DNA of 64,000 nt. Origin: Planctomycetota bacterium. Its GTDB lineage: Bacteria; Planctomycetota; UBA1135. The position numbers were made by a program, and so were the translations under genes. A model generated the notes under the pieces. That model worked only from the letters and a program-made list of their open reading frames with translations, had not been told where the DNA came from and did no database searches. The stretch lies in the NCBI GenBank assembly GCA_002705055.1, contig PAHY01000064.1, forward strand, positions 61,205 through 125,204, in the 5' to 3' direction. Shown here one piece after another: positions 32,569 to 41,306 of the stretch; position 1 is the first letter of the stretch, and each line of letters begins with the position of its first letter.

Positions 32569-33960
32569 TTAGTACGTCCCCGCAGCGGCGTCACCAGGAC
32601 TCTTTTTGCCTGAGCCCGCAAAGCGAGCGCAGAAATCCTGGAACAGTCGTGCTCGGTCGCGGAAGTTGCGGAACTCGTCGAAGGATGCGAACGACGGCGA
32701 GAACAGCAGAGTTCCTCCCGCGGCGGGCAATTCTGCCAGGGCGGCGTGGACGGCGTCAGCGCAGTTCGCGTGAATCCGCACCGAAGTCGAGGAGGAGGGC
32801 AGGGCGGCGGCGATCCGCTCTCCGCCGGCTCCGAACAGGTGGACCTGCTGGCAGCGCGCGAGCGAAGCGGGCAAGTCCAGCAAGGGCAAGCCTTTGTCGT
32901 ATCCGCCGACGAGCACGCTGAGCGCGGCCGTTTGCGGGAGCAGGCTCTCAATCGCGGCCTGGGTCGGCTCCGGATGGGTCGCGATGCCGTTGTCGATGAA
33001 GCGGAATCCGGCCGGTGCCGGGAGCTCCTCGAGCCGGTGAGGGAGGCCGCGGAAGCCCCGCATGGCCGCTCCCAGCTCGGATTCCGGCAATCCAAACTCC
33101 TGCGCAGCCCGTGCAGCGAGCAGCAGAGAAGGAAGTCGGTAATCCTCGTGCCAGGGCAGATCGGCCTCGTCGGCGCCCCAGCGCGCGAGGTTCAGATCGC
33201 CGGAGCCCCAGCGTTCTACCCGCCCGCGCGCGGCCGCTGCGAAGGCGTCGAGCGAGGCTTCGTCGCGGGGGAAGAGCGCCAGGCCCTGCTCATTCTGGAA
33301 CTCCAGCAGGCGCCGCTTGGCCGCGGCGTAGTGCTCCATGTCGCCGTGCCGGTCGAGGTGGTCCGGGCGCAGGCAGGTGAACAGCGCGACCTGCGGCCAG
33401 CCCTGCGGGGCATCCAGCCGCTCCAGCTGAAAGCTCGACAGCTCGACGATGAGCCGATCCTGCGGCGTCAGCCCTTCGACGGCTTCCAGCAGCGATCCGC
33501 CGACGTTGCCGCTGAGCACCGTCCGCCCGGGCAGGCTGCGCAGCAGGTGGTGGAGCAGGCTGGCGGTGCTGGACTTGCCGTGCGTGCCGGTGATGGCCAC
33601 CGCGGGGACCTGAGCGGCCAACCGCAACGCGAGATTGACCTGGGTGGTCAGCTGGCAGCCCTGATCGCGCGCGACCTGCAGCCAGGATGCACCCTGCGGC
33701 ACGGCCGGATTGACGACCACGACTTCGGCGCGCTCAAACAGCTCGGGGGAATGGCCGCCGAAGGCCGGCCGGTACTCGATCCCCTCGAGCTCTTGAATCG
33801 ACTCGCTGAGCTGCTCTTCCGGACGCAGATCGGTGATCGTGAGCCGGGCTCCGCGGCGCGCCAGCGCGCGGGCGCAACCAGCACCGCCTCCAAACGCTCC
33901 GAGACCCAGGAGCAGGACTTCGCGGCCTGCCAGCTCGTCCGGGTGGGGGGTGCGCTGCAC
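32569..33960 (-). CDS. murD: UDP-N-acetylmuramoylalanine--D-glutamate ligase
   Basis: AITGTHGKSSTASLLHHLL, LSSFQLE, HRLEELPAPAGFRFIDNGIATHPEPTQAAI. Confidence 0.9.
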   Translation of the reverse strand: MQRTPHPDELAGREVLLLGLGAFGGGAGCARALARRGARLTITDLRPEEQLSESIQELEGIEYRPAFGGHSPELFERAEVVVVNPAVPQGASWLQVARDQGCQLTTQVNLALRLAAQVPAVAITGTHGKSSTASLLHHLLRSLPGRTVLSGNVGGSLLEAVEGLTPQDRLIVELSSFQLERLDAPQGWPQVALFTCLRPDHLDRHGDMEHYAAAKRRLLEFQNEQGLALFPRDEASLDAFAAAARGRVERWGSGDLNLARWGADEADLPWHEDYRLPSLLLAARAAQEFGLPESELGAAMRGFRGLPHRLEELPAPAGFRFIDNGIATHPEPTQAAIESLLPQTAALSVLVGGYDKGLPLLDLPASLARCQQVHLFGAGGERIAAALPSSSTSVRIHANCADAVHAALAELPAAGGTLLFSPSFASFDEFRNFRDRARLFQDFCARFAGSGKKSPGDAAAGTY

Positions 33961-33987
33961 TCTGGGCTTGCCGCTCGGTGCTGGAAG

Positions 33988-34079
33988 TGGCGGAGAGAGA
34001 GGGATTCGAACCCTCGGAGCCCCATGAAGGACTCAACAGCTTAGCAAGCTGCCGCATTCGGCCACTCTGCCATCTCTCC
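33988..34079 (-). tRNA. tRNA-Ser(GCT)
   Basis: Class II cloverleaf: GGAGAGA acceptor, anticodon loop CTTGCTAA, long variable arm, GGTTCGAATCC, encoded CCA. Confidence 0.95.
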
Positions 34080-34153
34080 GCAGCCAACAGCGGCGAGAGA
34101 GTGTATCCCCGCGTTCCGGGCATGGGAAGGGCGAGCCTGGAAGGGCGGGAGAG

Positions 34154-34242
34154 TGGCGGAGAGGGAGGGATTCGAACCCTCGGCACCTTGCGATGCGCTG
34201 GTTTTCAAAACCAGTCCGTTCGGCCAACTCCGGCACCTCTCC
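34154..34242 (-). tRNA. tRNA-Ser(TGA)
   Basis: GGAGAGG acceptor, CTGGTTTTGAAAACCAG anticodon arm, long variable arm, GGTTCGAATCC, encoded CCA. Confidence 0.95.
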
Positions 34243-34253
34243 GCTGGATGGGC

Positions 34254-34652
34254 CTACTGGGCGGCCCAGACCCGGTCGTGCACGTAAATCGGCGCGGCCG
34301 CCCCGAAGGCGAGCGCGACGGCGTCGCTTGGCCGAGCGTCCAGTTCGTGCACGTGCTCGCCCTGGCGGAGGCGCAGCGTAGCAAAGTAGGTGCCTTCCTG
34401 GAGATCCCGGATCTCGACCTCTTCCACGGCGCCGCCCAGCGTCTGCAGGATCGTCTGGGCGAGGTCGTGGGTGAGCGGGCGCGGGGTCTCGACCTGGCGA
34501 ACCCGGGCGGAGATCACCTTGGCCACGTCGCGGCCGATCATCATGGTCAGGGTGCGCGGCGGGTCGCCATCGACTTCGCGCAGTTCGAGCAGCTGCGCGT
34601 CGTGCTCGGTGGTGGTGACGACCTGACTGAGGCGGACCTCGGACCTCGACAT
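34254..34652 (-). CDS. Bifunctional nuclease (DUF151) family protein
   Basis: MMIGRDVAKVI, TYFATLRL, LDARPSDAVALA. Confidence 0.85.
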   Translation of the reverse strand: MSRSEVRLSQVVTTTEHDAQLLELREVDGDPPRTLTMMIGRDVAKVISARVRQVETPRPLTHDLAQTILQTLGGAVEEVEIRDLQEGTYFATLRLRQGEHVHELDARPSDAVALAFGAAAPIYVHDRVWAAQ

Positions 34653-34674
34653 GCAGACAGAGTACCCTGGCGGC

Positions 34675-35178
34675 ATGCAGCCCGCTTTCGTCGACGTGCT
34701 GGCCTGTGCTTGGGGCACGACGCGCTTCTCCTTTGCCGCGGACGGACGCCTGATCGAGGTGTCGATTCGCTCGGGGGAGCAGCCCGGCCAGCGCGGCCGT
34801 CGGCCCGCCGGCGCGCCCAGCAAGGCCGCCCTGAAAGCCTGGTTGCGCGACTACGAACAGGGCGGCGGCGCTCCCTTCCCCGGCCCCTGGGATGTGCCCG
34901 GTGCGAGCGCCTTTCGCCAGGCGGTGTACCGCGCCGTCGCGGCGATTCCTCCGGGAGAAACCCAGAGCTACGGCGAGATCGCCGCGACGGCGGGCTCGCC
35001 GGGCGCCTCCCGCGCGGTGGGCACGGCGATGGGCGAGAATCCACTTCCGCTCGTCGTCCCCTGACACCGGGTCTTGGCCGCCGGTCGGCGGCTGGGGGGA
35101 TTCACCGGCGGACTCGCGCTGAAGCGCAAGCTCCTGGCCTGTGAGCTTCAGGACCCGAGCCAGGTGCCGGTCAAGTAG
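34675..35178 (+). CDS. ogt: Candidate selenoprotein: methylated-DNA--protein-(seleno)cysteine methyltransferase, Sec130 encoded by TGA 35062-35064
   Basis: [90 protein letters not shown]; TGA at the catalytic Cys, homologous frame continues to TAG 35176-35178. Confidence 0.85.
35072..35097 (+). promoter_or_regulatory. Putative bacterial SECIS hairpin of the alkyltransferase gene
   Basis: GCCGCC(35077-35082)-GGTC-GGCGGC(35087-35092), extended by wobble/C-G pairs; loop starts 18 nt after the UGA and begins with GG. Confidence 0.65.
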
Positions 35179-36431
35179 AGCGCGGCCAGCGCCAGGCTGC
35201 CGCCCACCTGCGGGGCGAGCGGGCGCTCCTGCGGGTCCATTCTGCGTCTCGCCCAGATCGCCAGGACGATGGCGAGCAACAGGGTGCCCGGCAGCGCCGC
35301 GAAAGCCTCGGGAAGGAAGCCGAGGCCGGGCAGGTCTTCAGTGCGATGGCTGTAACTGTCGAGGGCCCGTCCGAACAGCACCAGCGCGAGCCCGCCCAGC
35401 AGCAGGCCCGCGGATTGGCGTCCTGCGGCGATGCGCTCCGGGCCCAGCAGGCGGGCCGCGGCCCGCGCCGCCAGCACCACCGGGACGACGAACAGAATCT
35501 GGCCCAGCTCCACTCCGAGGTTGAAGCCCAGCAGCTTGATCGTGACCTGATCCTCCTGCAGCCCCTGCAGCTGCGTGGCGAAGCTCGAGCCGTGCAGGAA
35601 TCCGAACAGGAAGGCGAGGCGCCAGGCGTGAGCCTGCGCGGGGCCGCGATACAGATGCCACCAGAGCGCGCCCGAAATCGAGAAGGCGATGCCCGGTTCG
35701 ACCCAGGCCTGCGGGAAGCGCACGATGTCGAAGGCGCCGAGGGCCAGCGTGATGCTGTGGGACAGCGTGAAGGCGGTCACCGCAGCGAGCAAGGAGCGCA
35801 GGCCCGCCACGCCAAAGAGCAGCGCGGCCAGAAAGGCGACGTGGTCGACCCCGCCCAGGACGTGATCGCGTCCCTTGGCGAAGTAGGTTTGGAAGGGCGG
35901 CGGAGGCGGCGGCGCGTTGGGATCCGGCGGAATCGGAAAGCGCGCCTCGCGCTTGCCCCACATCAGAAACCAGCGCTCGGGCTCCTTGGTTAGGCCGCTG
36001 ACCACCATCGAGACCGTGTGCTCGGGGTTGGCGCCATCAAAGAAATGGTCGAGCCGCACCTCGAGGCTCTGCGGGCGGGTGGGTCGCGGCAGAAAGGCCT
36101 CGACGTACAGCGTGGCTCCCTGCTCCTCGAGCGTGTAGTCAGCGAAGCGCGGCTGCCAAGCCTCGCCGTCGACGCGCAGGGTGAAGCCGGCTTCGAGGTA
36201 CGGGCCGATCCGCGGCCAGGCCTCGGCCGCCTCCTGCGGGGCCATGTTCCAGAGGTCTTCGCCTTCAAAGGCGACCTCGGGCTCCTCCATGATCGTCCGC
36301 GACTGGATCCACCAGCCCATCCACAGCCCGTCGTCGCGCGCCTCGAACTCAAGACGCGAGATCGAGAAGGGGTGCGCGGGCTCGGCGCTCGGGCCGGTGC
36401 CGAGCGTGGCCAGGAGGAGGGCGGCGATCAT
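35148..36431 (-). CDS. HupE/UreJ-like membrane protein with extracytoplasmic N-terminal domain
   Basis: GRDHVLGGVDHVAFLAALL, AFTLSHSITLALG, FLFGFLHGSSFA, FNLGVELGQ. Confidence 0.8.
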   Translation of the reverse strand: MIAALLLATLGTGPSAEPAHPFSISRLEFEARDDGLWMGWWIQSRTIMEEPEVAFEGEDLWNMAPQEAAEAWPRIGPYLEAGFTLRVDGEAWQPRFADYTLEEQGATLYVEAFLPRPTRPQSLEVRLDHFFDGANPEHTVSMVVSGLTKEPERWFLMWGKREARFPIPPDPNAPPPPPPFQTYFAKGRDHVLGGVDHVAFLAALLFGVAGLRSLLAAVTAFTLSHSITLALGAFDIVRFPQAWVEPGIAFSISGALWWHLYRGPAQAHAWRLAFLFGFLHGSSFATQLQGLQEDQVTIKLLGFNLGVELGQILFVVPVVLAARAAARLLGPERIAAGRQSAGLLLGGLALVLFGRALDSYSHRTEDLPGLGFLPEAFAALPGTLLLAIVLAIWARRRMDPQERPLAPQVGGSLALAALYLTGTWLGS

Positions 36432-36438
36432 GCCGCGC

Positions 36439-37449
36439 CTATTCGTAGCGCGGCATCGGCAGCTCGGGGAGCACCTTCTCGAAGATCGGCACCAGCGAAG
36501 GATCAAACTGCCCGCCGGCGCCCTCGCGGATGATCTCGAGCGCCGCTTCCTTGGACATCGCCTTGCGGTAGGGGCGGGTGGAGCAGACCGCGTCATAGGT
36601 GTCGGCGATCATGATCAACCGCGCGCCCAGCGGGATGTCCGTGCCGGCGATGCCATCCGGGTAGCCGCGACCGTCCCAGCGCTCGTGCTCGTGCCGGACG
36701 ATGGCCAGGACCTCCGGGTACTCGCGCGACAGCGGCTCGAGGATGCGGCAGCCGTATTCGGGGTGGCGCTTGACCTCCTGCCATTCCTCGTCGTCGAGCG
36801 GGCCGTCCTTGTGCAGGATCGTCAGCGGCACGCCGATTTTGCCGATGTCGTGCAGCAGCGCGCCGATCCGAATCTCGCGGATGCCGCGCTTGGTCATGCC
36901 CGGCACGTGGCGCGCCATCATCACCGCGCTCTGCGCGACCTTCTTGGAGTGGTCGCGGGTGTACTGATCCTTCGTCTCGAGCGCATTGATCATCGCCTTC
37001 ACGCTGCGCAGGAAGGTGATCAGCTTTCCCATATTGGCGTCGAGACTGGACTTCTCCTCGGCGAGCTGCCGCGTACGACGTTCGATCGCCGACAGCAGCT
37101 TGCTGGACAGCGTCTGCGGGGTGACCGGCTTGAGCAGGTACTCGTCCGCGCCGTCGTGCATCGACTGCACCGCCGTCTGCACATCCTGCGAGCCGGTCAG
37201 CATCAGGAAGGGCATGCCCGGTTCCATGGTGCGGATGTGGCGCAGCAGTTCGTCACCGTTCATGCCCGGCAGCGAGAGATCCGAGACGATGGCGACGAAG
37301 TCCTCGAGCGCCATCCGGTGCAGCGCCTCGCGGGCATCACGCACCGAAGCGACGCGGAAGCCCGAGCGTTCCAGGCCGCGCTCGACGAGTTCAGCCTGTT
37401 CGAGGTCGTCCTCGACCAGCAGCACGGAAGGGGGAGAGTTCTGGATCAT
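36439..37449 (-). CDS. Response regulator with HD-GYP domain
   Basis: Receiver VLLVEDD…SDLSLPGMNG; LLHDIGKIGVP, HHE-like RHEHERWDGRGYP. Confidence 0.93.
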   Translation of the reverse strand: MIQNSPPSVLLVEDDLEQAELVERGLERSGFRVASVRDAREALHRMALEDFVAIVSDLSLPGMNGDELLRHIRTMEPGMPFLMLTGSQDVQTAVQSMHDGADEYLLKPVTPQTLSSKLLSAIERRTRQLAEEKSSLDANMGKLITFLRSVKAMINALETKDQYTRDHSKKVAQSAVMMARHVPGMTKRGIREIRIGALLHDIGKIGVPLTILHKDGPLDDEEWQEVKRHPEYGCRILEPLSREYPEVLAIVRHEHERWDGRGYPDGIAGTDIPLGARLIMIADTYDAVCSTRPYRKAMSKEAALEIIREGAGGQFDPSLVPIFEKVLPELPMPRYE

Positions 37450-38246
37450 GATTCGGGCGGAGTGGGGACGGCAGGGTTGCTGCCGCGACGGGATCGCTGG
37501 ATCTGTTGAGGGGCGTCCTGGACGACCAGGGTTCCGGCGGCGAGGCTCTCGGTGAGCCAGACGCCCGCGCCGATGACGCAGTCATCGCCGATGGTGGTGT
37601 CGCCCCCGAGCAGCGTCGCGTTGGCGTAGATCACCACGCGGTCGCCGATGCTGGGGTGGCGCTTGCCGCCGCGCAGGACGCGTCCGTCCGGGTCGCGCGG
37701 CAGATTGCGGGCGCCGATCGTGACGCCCTGATAGAGCGTGACCGCATCGCCGATCTCGGTGGTCTCGCCGATCACCACGCCCGTGCCGTGATCGATGAAG
37801 AAGCGTCGGCCGATGCGCGCGCCCGGATGGATGTCGATGCCGGTCTCGCGGTGGGCCTGCTCGGCGATCATGCGCGGCAGCAGCGGCAGCGCGCGCTGAA
37901 ACAGCGCGTGCGCGAGCCGGTGGGCCACGGTGGCGCGGAAGCCGGGGTAACAGGCCTCGACCTCTTCGCGGGATCGCGCCGCCGGATCCTGGTCGAGCGC
38001 GGCCGAGACATCCTCCTGGAGCAGGGCCTGGAATCGCGGCAGCTCCTGCAGGATCTCGGTGGCCACGGCCTCGGCGCGCGGGGCGTCGACCCCGGACATC
38101 CGGCACAGCTCGGCGAGTTCGATGCGAAAGCGCTCGCGCGGATCGCCGGATTCCGTGCCACAGGCGATCGAGGGCGTGAAGCCCTCGGCGACCAAGGCGT
38201 GGAAGCGGTCGATCAGATGGCCGACCTCCGCGAGACTCGCGTGCAT
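37446..38246 (-). CDS. cysE: Serine O-acetyltransferase
   Basis: GIDIHPGARIGRRFFIDHGTGVVIGETTEIGDAVTLYQGVTIG. Confidence 0.9.
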   Translation of the reverse strand: MHASLAEVGHLIDRFHALVAEGFTPSIACGTESGDPRERFRIELAELCRMSGVDAPRAEAVATEILQELPRFQALLQEDVSAALDQDPAARSREEVEACYPGFRATVAHRLAHALFQRALPLLPRMIAEQAHRETGIDIHPGARIGRRFFIDHGTGVVIGETTEIGDAVTLYQGVTIGARNLPRDPDGRVLRGGKRHPSIGDRVVIYANATLLGGDTTIGDDCVIGAGVWLTESLAAGTLVVQDAPQQIQRSRRGSNPAVPTPPES

Positions 38247-38298
38247 GGCCCCATTCTGGGCAAACCGGCGTTCGGTTTCCAATCGCTACAATTGGCGG

Positions 38299-38844
38299 AT
38301 GAGCGAAGCGCGCCGACGTGTGCTGCTGGACCGGGATCAGGTCCAGGATGGACTCGCCGAACTGGCGGGGCGCCTGCGCCCGCGCCTCGAGGGCCGGGAA
38401 CTGACCGTGATCCCGATCATGGGCGGGGCGATGATCTTCGCCGCGGACCTGATTCGCGAGCTGCCGCCCGGGCTGATCCTCGACTTCCTTCGCATCCAGA
38501 CTTACGGCGACGCCACCTCGCCGCAGACCGAGCCCGAGGTGGAATGGCGCCCGGATCGCTCCAACGTCGAGGGCCGCACCATTCTGCTGCTCGACGACAT
38601 CCTCGACACCGGCCGCACCATGCAGGAGGCCCGCCGCTACCTGCTCGAGGACTGCGGCGCAGCCGAAGTGCTGTGCGTGGTCCTGGTCGACAAGCCTGCG
38701 CGGCGTGCCGTCGAGATCCAGGCCGACGATTGCGTGCTGCACCTCGAGGAGGACCTGTTCCTGGTCGGCTGCGGGTTGGACTGGGCGGGCAAGTACCGCA
38801 ATCTCCCCGAGTTGTGCGCGGTCGAGATGGCCGAGAAGGCCTAG
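38299..38844 (+). CDS. hpt: Hypoxanthine phosphoribosyltransferase
   Basis: TILLLDDILDTGRTM PRPP motif; VGCGLDWAGKYRNLPEL. Confidence 0.92.
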   Translation: MSEARRRVLLDRDQVQDGLAELAGRLRPRLEGRELTVIPIMGGAMIFAADLIRELPPGLILDFLRIQTYGDATSPQTEPEVEWRPDRSNVEGRTILLLDDILDTGRTMQEARRYLLEDCGAAEVLCVVLVDKPARRAVEIQADDCVLHLEEDLFLVGCGLDWAGKYRNLPELCAVEMAEKA

Positions 38845-38851
38845 AGCAAGC

Positions 38852-39862
38852 ATGGGTGTCCCTGCCGAGACGCGGATTGTCGGAGACGATCACCACGGCA
38901 TGCAGCTCGACGAGTACCTCTCGCTGTGCTGGCCGGAGATCGCCAAGGGGACGCTGCGCCGCCTGGTCCGCGAGGCCATCGTGACCGTGGATGGGCAGCC
39001 CGCGCGACCCGAGCAGAGGCTGCATCGCGATCAAATCGTGCTGCTCGAAGAGGACTGGGAGGAGCTGTCGGTCAAGCGCCACAAGGCGGCCAAGATCGCG
39101 CTCGAAGTCCTGTATCAGGACGAGCACCTGCTGGCGGTGCAGAAGCCGGCCGGGCTACCGGTCGAGCCCAGTCGCTGGGGCGAGCATCCGATTCATCTCG
39201 GGCAGGCGCTGCTGGCCTGGGCCGAGGGCCAGCGCCGCGAGGACGGCACCGTGGCGCAGCGCCCGCGCGCTCTCCATCGGCTCGACCTGGGCACCAGCGG
39301 TGTCCTGCTTTACGCCCTCGACCTTGAGGCCGAACGGTTCTATCGCCAGCTGTTCGCCGACCAGAAGGTCGAGAAGGTCTACCACGCGCTGGTGATCGGC
39401 GAGGTGCGTCAGGAAGGCTCGATCGACGCTCCGATCGAGCCGGCCAAAGCAGACGGCTCGCGGATGAAGGTGGCGACCAAGGGCGGGAAGTCGGCGCAGA
39501 CCGATTACCGACCGCTGCAGCGATTCCGGGGCTACACCTTGGTCGAGGCGCGGCCGCGGACGGGGCGGACCCACCAGATTCGCGTCCATCTGGCCTCGAT
39601 CGGCCACCCGCTGGCGGTGGACCCCCTGTATGGCGGCCGCGAGCGTATGCTGTTGTCGGAGTTGAAGCCGGGCTACCGGCAGAAGACGGGAAGGCCCGAG
39701 CGGCCTTTGATCGATCGGCTGACGCTCCACGCAGCCGCGGTGCGGCTGCCGGCCTTCCAGGGCGGCGAGATCGCCGTGGAAGCGCCGTACCCCAAGGATC
39801 TGCGGATCCTCCTCAGCAAAATGGAGAAGTTTCGACGTGCGCATCCTTCGCGTGCCGACTGA
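38852..39862 (+). CDS. RluA-family pseudouridine synthase with S4-like domain
   Basis: ALHRLDLGTSGVLLYA; ARPRTGRTHQIRVHLASIGHPLAVDPLYGG. Confidence 0.9.
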   Translation: MGVPAETRIVGDDHHGMQLDEYLSLCWPEIAKGTLRRLVREAIVTVDGQPARPEQRLHRDQIVLLEEDWEELSVKRHKAAKIALEVLYQDEHLLAVQKPAGLPVEPSRWGEHPIHLGQALLAWAEGQRREDGTVAQRPRALHRLDLGTSGVLLYALDLEAERFYRQLFADQKVEKVYHALVIGEVRQEGSIDAPIEPAKADGSRMKVATKGGKSAQTDYRPLQRFRGYTLVEARPRTGRTHQIRVHLASIGHPLAVDPLYGGRERMLLSELKPGYRQKTGRPERPLIDRLTLHAAAVRLPAFQGGEIAVEAPYPKDLRILLSKMEKFRRAHPSRAD

Positions 39863-41306
39863 TTTTCGAGTCGTCGAACAATTCGACGAGTCCATGCTCA
39901 CCCGCAGCGGCGAGTACCTGGTCTACAGCGTCTCGACCAAGGGTATGACCACCGGCGAGGCCGCCGACCGACTGGCGCAGGCTGCCGGGGTCGACCCGGA
40001 GGCCGTGGCCTCGGCTGCGCAGAAGCCCAAGGAAGGCGTGGCCGGCCAGGTCTTCTCGATCCTGGGCGGCGAGCCGCTGAGCCTGCGTGGCGGTGAGTTC
40101 GTGGCGCGTCGTCTCGGCGTCTCCGACCGCGCGGTCGAACCCGGTGACATCACCGGCAACGCCTACGAGATCGTCGTGCGCGATCTGCGCGGCGACGACA
40201 TGCGGCGGCTGCGTCACAACCTGGCGCAGGTCAAACAGGCTGGCCTGCCCAACTACTTCGACGACCAGCGCTTCGGCTGCCTGCGTCACGGCCAGGGGTA
40301 CATCCTGCGCGATGTGCTGCGCGGTCGCTACGAGCAGGCGCTGAAGTCGGCGCTGGCTGCGCCCTCGCCCTACGGCGCGGAGCCGGTCGAGCGCTACAAG
40401 GCGCAGATCCGCGAGCAGTGGGGCGATTGGGCAACGCTGGTCGGGGTCTCCAACGGTCGGCGCGGCAAGAGCGCCTTCGAGTACCTGCGCGAACACGAGG
40501 GCGACTTTGAAGGCGCGCTGCGCTTCGGCCTGTCCTCGCGCGAGCGGACCATGCACCTGTTTGCCTACCAGTCGCACCTGTTCAACCGTGCGCTGGCGGC
40601 CAAGGTGCGCGCCGTCGCCGAGGGCGAGAACCTGGGCTGGCTGCCGTGCGACGAAGGCTCGCTGCCGGTGTGGCGCGAGCTGCCTGCGAGCGAGTCGATG
40701 CGCTGGGCCGAGTCGGAGCTGATCCTGCCTGGCCCGGGCATGGAAGAGAACGAGGAAGCCATGCGCCTCTATGGCCCAGTCTTCGAAGCGGAAGGCGTCA
40801 GCATGGAGGCCTTCTGCGCGCTGGACCTACCCGGCTTCCGTCCGATCTCGGAGACACGGCCACTGCTGATGCAGCCCGAGTACCTGCGCGCGGCGCCGGC
40901 GCAGGATGACGAACACTACCCGCGCAGCAAGAAGATGCGGGTGCGCTTCACCTTGCCGCGCGGCCAGTACGCGACGCTCGCGCTGAAGCGGCTGCTGATG
41001 CCGACCGAGCTCGGCGCGAAGCGGCTGTGTATGTGGGTCTCTCGCCATCCCTTGGTCTGGCCGACCGACGACGGGACGCCGCAGTACTTCGAGCGTCGAC
41101 CGCGCGAGGAACGTTCCCGCAGCGGCGGCGAGCGCGGCCCGGGCGGAGGCCGCCCGCGCGAGTATCAGGGCGGCGGCCGCGAGGGCGGGAGCCGCGGCGG
41201 CGGCGGACGTCGGCCCTGGGGCCGCGAGCGCCGCGACGACCGCAAGCCCCCGCGCGACCGCAGACCGCAGGGCAAGCCCCGCTCGCCCTGGGAGGGGCGG
41301 GATTGA
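39837..41306 (+). CDS. truD: TruD-family tRNA pseudouridine synthase-like protein with Arg/Gly-rich tail and altered catalytic motif
   Basis: NYFDDQRFG, FAYQSHLFNRAL, DFRVVE; catalytic region reads AAQKPKEGVAGQ. Confidence 0.8.
   Translation: MRILRVPTDFRVVEQFDESMLTRSGEYLVYSVSTKGMTTGEAADRLAQAAGVDPEAVASAAQKPKEGVAGQVFSILGGEPLSLRGGEFVARRLGVSDRAVEPGDITGNAYEIVVRDLRGDDMRRLRHNLAQVKQAGLPNYFDDQRFGCLRHGQGYILRDVLRGRYEQALKSALAAPSPYGAEPVERYKAQIREQWGDWATLVGVSNGRRGKSAFEYLREHEGDFEGALRFGLSSRERTMHLFAYQSHLFNRALAAKVRAVAEGENLGWLPCDEGSLPVWRELPASESMRWAESELILPGPGMEENEEAMRLYGPVFEAEGVSMEAFCALDLPGFRPISETRPLLMQPEYLRAAPAQDDEHYPRSKKMRVRFTLPRGQYATLALKRLLMPTELGAKRLCMWVSRHPLVWPTDDGTPQYFERRPREERSRSGGERGPGGGRPREYQGGGREGGSRGGGGRRPWGRERRDDRKPPRDRRPQGKPRSPWEGRD

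Noticed and set aside
35062-35064. Alkyltransferase as a simple nonsense pseudogene
   Set aside because: Stop hits exactly the catalytic Cys, downstream sequence is intact and homologous, hairpin follows, and a second Sec-like gene is nearby; still needs read verification.
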